A DNA stretch of 6,543 bases from Coriobacteriaceae bacterium (GTDB lineage Bacteria; Actinomycetota; Coriobacteriia; Coriobacteriales; QAMH01). A program made the translations under genes and the position numbers. Of the stretch, positions 1-5,765 are shown in pieces. The notes under the pieces are model-generated. The model saw only the letters and a program-made list of their open reading frames with translations, searched no databases and was not told the DNA's origin. The stretch covers positions 1-6,543 of the forward strand of contig SFLO01000042.1 in assembly GCA_004553405.1 (NCBI GenBank). The letters run 5' to 3'. Positions within the stretch are counted from its first letter, which is position 1. The number at the start of each line of letters is the position of its first letter.

Positions 1-1
1 C

Positions 2-2512
2 CTGCTCAAGGCCCTGCTGGATTCCCACGAGAACAACATCACCGCCATCATCGAGCGCGTGGGCGCAGACCCCGCTGCCCTCGACAGGGCAGTCACCGAA
101 GAGATCGAGCGCGCCCCCAAGGTTTCCAACAGCGGGGCCGGCATGGGCCAGGTGGGCAGCCGCCTGTCTGCCGTGGCAGACGACGCCCTCAAGATGGCGG
201 GCAAGATGGGCGACTCCTACGTCACCACAGAGCACCTGCTCATGGCCCTTGCCAAGGACAAGGGTGCCGCGGGCAAGGTCCTCACAGACGCCGGCGTGAC
301 AGAGGCGAGGGTCGCCCAGGTCTATGAGGAGCTGCGCGGCGACGCCCGCGTCACCCAGCGCGACGCCAAGGCGCAGTTCGAGAGCCTCGAGCAGTACGGT
401 CAGAACCTCACCGAGCAGGCCCGCCAGGGCAAGCTTGACCCGGTCATCGGCCGCGACGACGAGATACGCCGCACCATGCAGGTGCTCAGCCGCCGCACCA
501 AGAACAACCCCGTGCTCATCGGCGAGCCCGGCACCGGCAAGACGGCCATCGTCGAGGGCCTCGCCCAGCGCATCGTGGCGGGCGACGTCCCCAGCAGCCT
601 GCGCGATAAGGAGGTCGTGGCACTCGACCTGGGCGCCATGGTCGCCGGCGCAAAGTACCGCGGTGAGTTCGAGGACCGCCTCAAGGCCGTGCTGCGCGAA
701 GTCGAGCAGTCCCAGGGCCGCATCATCCTCTTCATCGACGAGCTGCACACCATCGTGGGCGCCGGTGCGAGCGAGGGCAGCCTCGACGCGAGCAACATGA
801 TCAAGCCCGCCCTCGCGCGCGGCGAGCTCCATGCCATCGGCGCCACCACCCTCGACGAGTACCGCAAGTACATCGAGAAGGACGCGGCCCTCGAGCGCAG
901 GTTCCAGACCGTCTTGGTCGACGAGCCCAGCGTCGAGGACACCATCTCCATCCTGCGCGGCATCAAGGAGAAGTACGACATCCACCACGGCGTGCGCATC
1001 CAAGACGCCGCCCTCGTGGCCGCCGCCGAGCTCTCCAAGCGCTACATCACAGACCGCTTCCTCCCCGACAAGGCCATCGACCTCGTCGACGAGGCAGCCA
1101 GCCGCCTCTCCATCGAGCTCGACTCCAAGCCCGAGGAGATCGACCTCGCAGAGCGCGAGCTTATCCGCATGCAGATCGAGGAGCAGGCCCTGATGAAGGA
1201 GAGCGACGAGCTCTCGCAGCAGCGCCTGGAGGAGCTGCGCCTGCAGATCGCCGAAAAGCGCCAGCAGGTCGACGGCCTCAACGCCCAGTGGGCCAACGCC
1301 AAGGGCGCGGCAGACCGCGTGCAGGAGCTCAAGCGCAAGATCGACGACACCAAGATCGAGGAGGAGCGCGCAACCCGCGAGGGCGACCTCATGCGCGCCT
1401 CGGAGCTGCGCTACGGCATCATCCCCAAGCTCGAGCTCGAGCTCGAGGAGGCAACCGCCCAGGTCGAGGCGGGCAAGGACGGCGCCAGCGCCCTCAAGGA
1501 GGAGGTCACTGCAGAGGACATCGCCGAAGTCGTGAGCATGTGGACCGGCGTGCCCGTGGCCAAGATGATGCAGGGCGAGATGCAGAAGCTCGCCGACCTC
1601 GAACAGCGCCTGCACCAGCGCGTAATCGGCCAGGACAAGGCAGTGGCGGCAGTGGCCGGCGCCATCAGGCGCAGCCGCAGCGGCCTGGCCGACCCCGAGC
1701 GCCCCATCGGCAGCTTCCTGTTCATGGGACCCACCGGCGTGGGCAAGACCGAGCTCGCCAAGGCCCTCGCCGAGCAGCTCTTCGACGACGAACGCAACAT
1801 GGTGCGCATCGACATGAGCGAGTACATGGAGAAGTTCAGCGTGCAGCGCCTGATCGGCGCGCCCCCGGGATACGTGGGCTATGACGAGGGCGGCCAGCTC
1901 ACCGAGGCCGTGCGCCGCCATCCCTACAGCGTCATCCTGCTCGACGAGATAGAGAAGGCCCACCCGGACGTCTTCAACGTTTTGCTGCAGGTGCTCGACG
2001 ACGGCCGCCTCACAGACGGCCAGGGCAGGGTGGTGAGCTTCAAGAACGCCATCGTCATCATGACGAGCAACCTGGGCAGCCAGCTCATCGAGCGCTACGC
2101 GGAAGACGGGGACAAGGAGGCCCTCGACAAGGCCATTCAGGACGCCCTGCGCGCGACCTTCCGCCCCGAGTTCCTCAACCGCATCGACGAGCTCATCACC
2201 TTCGACCCGCTGGGGCTCGCCGACCTCGAGCATATCGTCGACCTGCAGCTGGCCAAGGTGCGCGAGCGCCTGGCAGAGCGCCGCATCACCCTCGAGGTGA
2301 CGCCCGCCGCCATGGAGCGCCTCGCACTGGACGGCTTCGACCCGGCCTACGGTGCCCGTCCGCTCAAGCGCCTCATCCAGCACCAGATCGTCGACCGCGC
2401 TGCCAACGAGATCGTGGGCGGCAACCTGGCCGAGGGCGACACCATCGTCATCGACCTCGACGGCGCCATGGACTTCAGCTGCAGCGTGCGCAAGCCCCTG
2501 GCTCAGGCATAA
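2..2512 (+). CDS. clpB: ClpB, ATP-dependent protein disaggregase (5' end cut off by the window edge)
   Basis: ClpB is a hexameric cytosolic AAA+ chaperone that pulls polypeptides out of aggregates, working with DnaK/DnaJ/GrpE. The frame is open from base 2 and gives 836 visible residues against about 860 for the family, so roughly 35 N-terminal residues lie off the left edge. The GTG at 59 is internal: the codons before it ([12 protein letters not shown]...) continue the Clp N-domain. Counting from base 2, NBD1 has Walker A GEPGTGKT (174-181), pore loop KYRG (218-221), Walker B ILFIDE with D246/E247, and arginine finger ALERRF (R299/R300). The coiled-coil middle domain, which separates ClpB from ClpA and ClpX, spans about 375-495. 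NBD2 has Walker A GPTGVGKT (576-583), pore loop GYVG (623-626), Walker B LLDE (D648/E649) and sensor-2 GAR (R786). All key residues are present. The upstream control region (HspR or HrcA sites in relatives) is outside the window. Confidence 0.98.
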   Translation: MLKALLDSHENNITAIIERVGADPAALDRAVTEEIERAPKVSNSGAGMGQVGSRLSAVADDALKMAGKMGDSYVTTEHLLMALAKDKGAAGKVLTDAGVTEARVAQVYEELRGDARVTQRDAKAQFESLEQYGQNLTEQARQGKLDPVIGRDDEIRRTMQVLSRRTKNNPVLIGEPGTGKTAIVEGLAQRIVAGDVPSSLRDKEVVALDLGAMVAGAKYRGEFEDRLKAVLREVEQSQGRIILFIDELHTIVGAGASEGSLDASNMIKPALARGELHAIGATTLDEYRKYIEKDAALERRFQTVLVDEPSVEDTISILRGIKEKYDIHHGVRIQDAALVAAAELSKRYITDRFLPDKAIDLVDEAASRLSIELDSKPEEIDLAERELIRMQIEEQALMKESDELSQQRLEELRLQIAEKRQQVDGLNAQWANAKGAADRVQELKRKIDDTKIEEERATREGDLMRASELRYGIIPKLELELEEATAQVEAGKDGASALKEEVTAEDIAEVVSMWTGVPVAKMMQGEMQKLADLEQRLHQRVIGQDKAVAAVAGAIRRSRSGLADPERPIGSFLFMGPTGVGKTELAKALAEQLFDDERNMVRIDMSEYMEKFSVQRLIGAPPGYVGYDEGGQLTEAVRRHPYSVILLDEIEKAHPDVFNVLLQVLDDGRLTDGQGRVVSFKNAIVIMTSNLGSQLIERYAEDGDKEALDKAIQDALRATFRPEFLNRIDELITFDPLGLADLEHIVDLQLAKVRERLAERRITLEVTPAAMERLALDGFDPAYGARPLKRLIQHQIVDRAANEIVGGNLAEGDTIVIDLDGAMDFSCSVRKPLAQA

Positions 2513-2534
2513 GGGCTGACATCGCCGGCTCCCG

Positions 2535-2569
2535 GCGGCACCCCGGCTCGGGGCTGCCCCGGGGGCCGC
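2535..2569 (+). terminator. GC-rich hairpin after clpB, possible transcription terminator
   Basis: Starting 22 bases after the clpB stop, GCGGC (2535-2539) and CCCCGG (2541-2546) pair with CCGGGG (2559-2564) and GCCGC (2565-2569). This gives 11 base pairs with one bulged A at 2540 and a 12-base loop. An alternative inner hairpin CCCCG/CGGGG (2541-2553) is also possible. The bases that follow (CTTCGCCTTCC) are pyrimidine-rich but hold no true T-run, so this is at best a weak intrinsic or 'I-shaped' terminator. Position is the main support. Confidence 0.4.
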
Positions 2570-2594
2570 TTCGCCTTCCAGACCACACAAGAAT

Positions 2595-2649
2595 TTGACA
2601 AAGGAGGGCGTTGGCCGCGGGATGAAAACCCTCCGGGCAACGCTACAAT
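2595..2649 (+). promoter_or_regulatory. Promoter-like segment upstream of the DUF47 gene, with overlapping inverted repeats
   Basis: A perfect -35-like TTGACA lies at 2595-2600 and a good -10-like TACAAT at 2644-2649, but 43 bases separate them, so they cannot be one standard sigma-70 promoter. The TACAAT, about 48 bases before the start codon, is the more likely -10 and has no good -35 partner at 16-18 bp. Two interleaved inverted repeats lie between the hexamers: GGAGGG (2603-2608) with CCCTCC (2629-2634), and GCGTTG (2608-2613) with CAACGC (2638-2643). They could be a regulator site or a fold in a longer transcript. Confidence 0.4.
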
Positions 2650-2679
2650 TTCAAGGGAATACGCCCAAACGGCACCACT

Positions 2680-2690
2680 GAGGAGAAAGG
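2680..2690 (+). promoter_or_regulatory. Ribosome-binding site of the DUF47 gene
   Basis: The purine run GAGGAGAAAGG ends six bases before the ATG at 2697. Its GAGGAG core is 11 bases away and its AAAGG is six bases away. It supports 2697 as the start codon. Confidence 0.7.
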
Positions 2691-2696
2691 TCAGCC

Positions 2697-3362
2697 ATGG
2701 CCCGCAAGCCCAAGTTCGACTACTTCGACCACTTCGTGAAGATCAGCGGCTGCGCAGTCGAGTATGCAGAGGCCCTTCTCGCCTACATGGAGAAGAACGC
2801 CGCCATCGCCGCCGAGGGCCGCGAGCCCGACATCACCCATGCCATCCAGCGCTACGAGGAGCTGCACGAGATAGAGGAGCGCTCCGACTCCTACCGCCAC
2901 CAGGTTGCCGAGCACCTCGTCACCGAGTTCCTCGCCCCGCTCGAGCGTGAGGACATCATGGTCATGGCAGATGAGCTCGACGACCTCGTCGACGAGCTCG
3001 AGGAAGTCCTCCAGCGCATGTACATGTACGACGTCCACGTCGTCGACCCCGCCGTCATCAAGATGATGGGGCTTGCCCACAAGGCTACCCTCTCCATCAA
3101 CGAGCTCTGCAAGCAGTTCCACAACTTCAAGAAGCACGAGGTCATCCGCACCCACATCGTCGCCGTCAACGACGTCGAGGAGGAGGCGGACCGCCTCTAC
3201 ATCGAGGCCATGCACCAGGGCTTCGCCCGCGCCAAGGCCGTCGGCCACACCAGCATCGACGCCCTCGGCCAGGCCGAGCTCCTCACCGCCCTCGAAGAGG
3301 TCTGCGACATGTGCGAGGACATCGCATCTACTGTGGCCACCATCATGATGAAAAACTCCTAG
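2697..3362 (+). CDS. DUF47 / PhoU-like family protein (putative Pit accessory protein)
   Basis: The 221-residue protein looks fully helical and strongly acidic, with no signal peptide or membrane segment, so it is probably cytosolic. The opening (KFDYFDHFVKISGCAVEYAEAL) and the spaced acidic helices match my recollection of the DUF47 family, relatives of PhoU, usually about 205-215 residues. Three ExxxD motifs of the kind that bind metal clusters in PhoU-like bundles are visible: E60-D64, E161-D165 and E200-D204. Family members are normally encoded beside a PiT-type inorganic phosphate transporter and are thought to modulate it. No transporter is present on either side here (clpB before, tRNA-Leu after), so its partner is unknown. 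The ATG at 2697 has a good ribosome-binding site and begins the conserved region directly. Family assignment is fairly secure; the phosphate role is inference. Confidence 0.82.
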   Translation: MARKPKFDYFDHFVKISGCAVEYAEALLAYMEKNAAIAAEGREPDITHAIQRYEELHEIEERSDSYRHQVAEHLVTEFLAPLEREDIMVMADELDDLVDELEEVLQRMYMYDVHVVDPAVIKMMGLAHKATLSINELCKQFHNFKKHEVIRTHIVAVNDVEEEADRLYIEAMHQGFARAKAVGHTSIDALGQAELLTALEEVCDMCEDIASTVATIMMKNS

Positions 3363-3372
3363 GCGTCCATGA

Positions 3373-3507
3373 GCACGCACATCAGGGGTTCCCGCCTCCG
3401 GTCACGGCGCTAAGGCCGCTCCCTTCGGCAGTCACCCCTGCTGCACGCACTCAGGAACGCCAAAGCGCTGCAGGAGCCTGTGGGGCACGCATGTCAGGGG
3501 TTATCGC
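3373..3507. repeat. Short degenerate direct repeat, two full copies and one shortened copy
   Basis: Copies at 3373-3395 and 3485-3507 are both 23 bases long and agree at 19 positions: GCACGCA, two variable bases (CA or TG), TCAGGGGTT, two variable bases (CC or AT), CGC. A shortened relative at 3443-3460 reads GCACGCA, C, TCAGG, AA, CGC. The CAGGGGT of copy 1 (3383-3389) can pair with ACCCCTG at 3434-3440, and a small GCCG/CGGC hairpin (3415-3418 with 3426-3429) lies in between. No reading frame explains the repeats. They may be a REP-like intergenic element or part of a structured 3' end. Confidence 0.5.
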
Positions 3508-3542
3508 AAGCGAGGGCATGCCGCAAGCATGCCCTCGCTTGC
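3506..3542. terminator. Perfect 15-bp hairpin, possible (bidirectional) terminator between the DUF47 gene and tRNA-Leu
   Basis: GCAAGCGAGGGCATG (3506-3520) is exactly complementary to 3528-3542, with a seven-base loop CCGCAAG. It lies 143 bases after the DUF47 stop and about 100 before the tRNA. No T-run follows on the + strand (TGCAGGGTAACG), and reading the other strand the downstream bases also lack one, so it is not a classic intrinsic terminator. Hairpin-only terminators, a REP-like element or a protein site are all possible. The hairpin itself is certain; the function is not. Confidence 0.5.
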
Positions 3543-3572
3543 TGCAGGGTAACGAATCCAATACGCGTGTCC

Positions 3573-3602
3573 TTGCATAATGCATCTGAGGTAAACTATT
3601 CG
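3573..3602 (+). promoter_or_regulatory. Candidate tRNA-Leu promoter region
   Basis: Bases 3551-3610 are clearly AT-richer than their surroundings. TTGCAT (3573-3578) could be a -35, with TATTCG (3597-3602, 18-bp spacer) as a poor -10; TAAACT (3592-3597) is a better hexamer but too close. Alternatively CATAAT (3576-3581) may itself be a -10, with no good -35. The dyad TGCAT-A-ATGCA (3574-3584) overlaps these. Location is the main support; the exact hexamers are unresolved. Confidence 0.3.
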
Positions 3603-3611
3603 CTTAGCTAT

Positions 3612-3627
3612 GCCGCCGCGCGGCGGC
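3612..3627. repeat. GC palindrome in the tRNA-Leu leader
   Basis: GCCGCCGCGCGGCGGC is a perfect 16-base palindrome 16 bases upstream of the mature tRNA 5' end. Flanking CGCT (3601-3604) and AGCG (3631-3634) can add a further outer stem across small internal loops. In RNA a few central bases must stay unpaired, giving a 6-bp GC stem. It could guide 5' processing of the precursor or stimulate pausing. Confidence 0.45.
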
Positions 3628-3643
3628 GTTAGCGTGCCCGCGT

Positions 3644-3728
3644 GCGGGCGTGGCGGAACTGGCAGACGCGCTGGATTTAGGTTCCAGTGGGGAAACCCGT
3701 GAAGGTTCGAGTCCTTTCGCCCGCACCA
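3644..3728 (+). tRNA. tRNA-Leu (anticodon UAG), CCA encoded
   Basis: This 85-base class II tRNA carries leucine and reads CUA/CUN codons. The acceptor stem GCGGGCG (3644-3650) pairs perfectly with CGCCCGC (3718-3724), followed by discriminator A3725 and an encoded CCA (3726-3728). The anticodon stem CTGGA/TCCAG (3671-3675 with 3683-3687) encloses the loop TTTAGGT, with anticodon TAG at 3678-3680. The long variable arm at 3688-3700 has a GGG/CCC stem with an AAA loop, as expected for leucine. The T arm GAAGG/CCTTT (3701-3705 with 3713-3717) holds the loop TTCGAGT. The D-loop contains the conserved GG (3661-3662), and discriminator A fits Leu identity. The gene ends 76 bases before the preferred tig start. 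Confidence 0.97.
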
Positions 3729-3740
3729 AAACCGTTGATG

Positions 3741-3784
3741 AGAACGCCCTGGCGTTCTGGAACAAGAGCGCCCCCGCAAGGGCG
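3741..3784 (+). promoter_or_regulatory. Two hairpins between tRNA-Leu and tig
   Basis: AGAACGCC (3741-3748) pairs perfectly with GGCGTTCT (3751-3758), effectively a 7-bp stem with a four-base loop. CGCCC (3769-3773) pairs with GGGCG (3780-3784) around CCGCAA. Neither is followed by a T-run. They may define the 3' end of the tRNA precursor or structure the tig leader. The second ends 10 bases before the GGAGGA of tig. No convincing promoter hexamer pair is seen between the tRNA and tig. Confidence 0.4.
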
Positions 3785-3794
3785 AAGAGATTAT

Positions 3795-3800
3795 GGAGGA
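3795..3800 (+). promoter_or_regulatory. Ribosome-binding site that favours the TTG start of tig
   Basis: GGAGGA at 3795-3800 is a near-ideal Shine-Dalgarno sequence lying four bases before TTG at 3805. It overlaps the upstream in-frame ATG at 3793, which has only weak purine sequence (GAAGAGA) before it, so it argues for TTG as the real start. Confidence 0.65.
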
Positions 3801-3804
3801 AACG

Positions 3805-5112
3805 TTGGACATCCAGACCAGCAAGCTCGAGGACGGCAAGGTCCAGATCACCGTCACCGTCCCGGCACAGACCGTCAAGCAGCACATCGACCGCCACTTC
3901 AAGGACCTCGGCCGCGCTCGCATCCCGGGCTTCCGCCCCGGCAAGGCGCCCCGCAAGATCCTCGAGCAGAACTTCGGCGGCCATGAGGCCGTCTACGGCG
4001 AGATCACCACTGACATGATCAACGAGATCGCCCCCGTCGCCGTCGACAGCCAGGACGTGCTGTTCATCGCCAACCCCGACTTCGACGAGACTGGCATCGT
4101 CGCAGACGGCGAGGACTTCACCTTCACCCTCTCCGGCAAGGTTAAGCCCGAGGTCGAGCTCCTGAGCTTCGATCCCGTCCAGATCAAGATGCCCGCCGAG
4201 GAGGCAACCGCAGAGGAGATCGACGCCCAGGTCGAGGCCCTGCGCACCTACTACTACAGCTTCGAGACCATCGAGGACCGCGCCGTCGCAGCCGGTGACT
4301 TCGTCATGCTCAACATGGCCTGCACCGCCGAGGACAAGCCCGTCCAGGGCCTCAACTCCGAGTCCCGCCTGGTCGAGCTGGGCGCCGGCATCATCCCCGC
4401 CGCCATGGAGGAGCAGATCATCGGCATGAGCACCGGTGACAGCAAGTCCTTCGACTTCTCCATCGAGGGCGACGAGGACTTCGCCTACCTGGGCGTGAGC
4501 GCCATCCACGCAGACATCGCCGTCAAGGAGATCCGCACCAAGATCGTCCCCGAGCTCGACGCCGAGTTCGCCGAGAAGCTGGGTGTCGAGAGCATCGACG
4601 CCCTGCGCGAGCAGCTGGCAGAGGCCATCAACAAGCAGAAGGCAGAGCAGCTCCCCGGCCTCAAGGAGGAGCGCTGCACCAAGGCCCTGGCCGAGCGCGT
4701 CTTCGGCGAGGTCCCCGTCGACTACGTCACCTTCACCCGCCAGGACATCCTGCGCGACTTCTACATCAACCTGCAGCAGCAGGGCGTGACCCTCGACCAG
4801 TTCTTCGCACAGCAGGGCATCACCGCCGACGAGTTCAACAAGGACCTCGACGAGGAGGCCAAGGAGGTCGCAGCCCAGACCCTCGCGCTCGACGCCCTCT
4901 ACAAGCACCTCGAGCTCGAGATTACTGACGAGGACATCGACAAGGAGTTCCAGGTTGTCGACGACCCCGCCGCCGTCCGCAAGCAGTGGGAGGACAACGG
5001 CCGCATGAGCGAGCTGCGCGAGGCTATCCGCCGCCGCAAGGCAACCGAGTGGCTCATCGAGAACGCCGTTGTGACCCTGGACGAGGGCGACGCTGACGAG
5101 GACGAGAACTAA
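3805..5112 (+). CDS. tig: Trigger factor, ribosome-associated chaperone and peptidyl-prolyl isomerase
   Basis: Trigger factor docks at the ribosome exit tunnel and shelters nascent chains. From TTG at 3805 the protein has 435 residues, close to the 432 of E. coli Tig. The N-terminal ribosome-binding domain carries the docking signature GFRPGKAP at 42-49. The FKBP-like PPIase domain spans about 150-240, and the helical C-terminal chaperone domain about 250-420, ending in an acidic tail ([10 protein letters not shown]). I prefer TTG to the in-frame ATG at 3793 because GGAGGA precedes it at proper spacing and because the protein then begins [19 protein letters not shown], which aligns end-to-end with the start of E. 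coli Tig. The ATG would add four residues (MEET) and has a poor ribosome-binding site. The gene leads the tig-clpP-clpX cluster; clpP begins 29 bases after its stop. Confidence 0.96.
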   Translation: MDIQTSKLEDGKVQITVTVPAQTVKQHIDRHFKDLGRARIPGFRPGKAPRKILEQNFGGHEAVYGEITTDMINEIAPVAVDSQDVLFIANPDFDETGIVADGEDFTFTLSGKVKPEVELLSFDPVQIKMPAEEATAEEIDAQVEALRTYYYSFETIEDRAVAAGDFVMLNMACTAEDKPVQGLNSESRLVELGAGIIPAAMEEQIIGMSTGDSKSFDFSIEGDEDFAYLGVSAIHADIAVKEIRTKIVPELDAEFAEKLGVESIDALREQLAEAINKQKAEQLPGLKEERCTKALAERVFGEVPVDYVTFTRQDILRDFYINLQQQGVTLDQFFAQQGITADEFNKDLDEEAKEVAAQTLALDALYKHLELEITDEDIDKEFQVVDDPAAVRKQWEDNGRMSELREAIRRRKATEWLIENAVVTLDEGDADEDEN

Positions 5113-5128
5113 TCACCTCAACAGATTT

Positions 5129-5132
5129 GGAG
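5129..5132 (+). promoter_or_regulatory. Ribosome-binding site of clpP
   Basis: GGAG at 5129-5132 lies nine bases before ATG 5142. The alternative in-frame TTG at 5127 overlaps this site and has no Shine-Dalgarno sequence of its own (ACCTCAACAGA precedes it), so the ATG is chosen. Confidence 0.6.
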
Positions 5133-5141
5133 CACAGCACG

Positions 5142-5762
5142 ATGGACAACACTCTGATTCCCTATGTAGTTGAGCAGTCCCCCAGGGGCGAGCGCAGCTA
5201 TGACATCTTCTCCCGCCTGCTGAACGATCGCGTGATCTTCCTGGGCGAGGAAGTCAACGATGCCAGCGCCAACGTGGTCATCGCGCAGCTGCTGCATCTC
5301 GAGAGCGTGGATCCGGACAAGGACATCAGCCTCTACATCAACAGCCCCGGCGGCTCTGTCTCTGCCGGCCTGGCGATTTACGACACCATCCAGTTCATCA
5401 AGCCGGATGTCTCCACCATCTGCATGGGCATGGCAGCCTCCATGGGCTGCGTGCTCCTTGCAGCGGGCACCCCGGGCAAGCGCCTGGTGCTCCCTAACGC
5501 AGCGGTCATGATGCACCAGCCCATGGGCGGCACCCCCGACCACTGCAAGGAAAGCGACTTCGAGATCTACTACTCAGAGATCAAGAAGACCCGCGACCGC
5601 CTCGAGGCCATCCTGGCCAAGCACACCGGTCAGACCCCGGAGCAGATCCACGCAGACAGCGAGCGCGACCACTGGTTCACTGCCGAGGAAGCCGTGGCAT
5701 ATGGCCTGGCAGACGAGGTTGTCGTCAACCGCGCAGACGCAAGCACCGAGAAGAAGGACTAG
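5142..5762 (+). CDS. clpP: ClpP, ATP-dependent Clp protease proteolytic subunit
   Basis: ClpP is the serine peptidase that forms a double-heptamer chamber; the partner ATPase (ClpX here, possibly ClpC elsewhere) feeds it unfolded substrate. From ATG 5142 it has 206 residues, normal for the family. The catalytic triad is S100 in GMAASMG, H125 in MHQP and D176 in SERDHWF. The oxyanion strand YINSPGG (65-71) and the N-terminal segment [22 protein letters not shown] are typical, and little or no propeptide is apparent. Compared with my recollection of S. aureus ClpP, spacing from H to D is two residues longer, with the extra length after HQPMGG (131-149), in the handle region. The gene follows tig by 29 bases and precedes clpX by three. 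Actinobacteria often carry two clpP genes; only one is here, so a paralogue elsewhere is possible. Confidence 0.98.
   Translation: MDNTLIPYVVEQSPRGERSYDIFSRLLNDRVIFLGEEVNDASANVVIAQLLHLESVDPDKDISLYINSPGGSVSAGLAIYDTIQFIKPDVSTICMGMAASMGCVLLAAGTPGKRLVLPNAAVMMHQPMGGTPDHCKESDFEIYYSEIKKTRDRLEAILAKHTGQTPEQIHADSERDHWFTAEEAVAYGLADEVVVNRADASTEKKD
5754..5758 (+). promoter_or_regulatory. Ribosome-binding site of clpX inside clpP
   Basis: AAGGA lies seven bases before ATG 5766 and falls within the terminal lysine codons of clpP (KKD). Its position inside the upstream gene implies that clpX translation is linked to that of clpP. Confidence 0.65.
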
Positions 5763-5765
5763 CCG

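Noticed and set aside
59..61. GTG as the start of clpB
   Set aside because: Codons 2-58 continue the conserved Clp N-domain in the same frame, so the gene begins off the left edge.
2595..2649. TTGACA and TACAAT as the two halves of one sigma-70 promoter
   Set aside because: A spacer of 43 bases is far from the 16-18 required, so at most one of the two belongs to the active promoter.
2691..3380. A 229-codon minus-strand frame opposite the DUF47 gene
   Set aside because: It has the same antisense low-complexity composition and no recognisable domain or ribosome-binding site; the + strand frame is the conserved one.
3363..3643. A small protein gene or CRISPR-like array in the gene-free stretch
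   Set aside because: Open frames here lack ribosome-binding sites and recognisable products, and the three repeat copies are degenerate, unevenly spaced and too few for a CRISPR array.
3604..4908. A 434-codon open frame on the minus strand, running through tig and the tRNA gene
   Set aside because: Its product is a low-complexity string of L, D, E, V, G and A, as expected from the antisense of a GC-rich, C/G-third-position gene. It crosses a tRNA gene and lies opposite a strongly conserved trigger factor.
5127..5129. TTG as the start of clpP
   Set aside because: It has no Shine-Dalgarno sequence and overlaps the GGAG that serves ATG 5142; the extra residues (MEHST) are not typical of ClpP N-termini.
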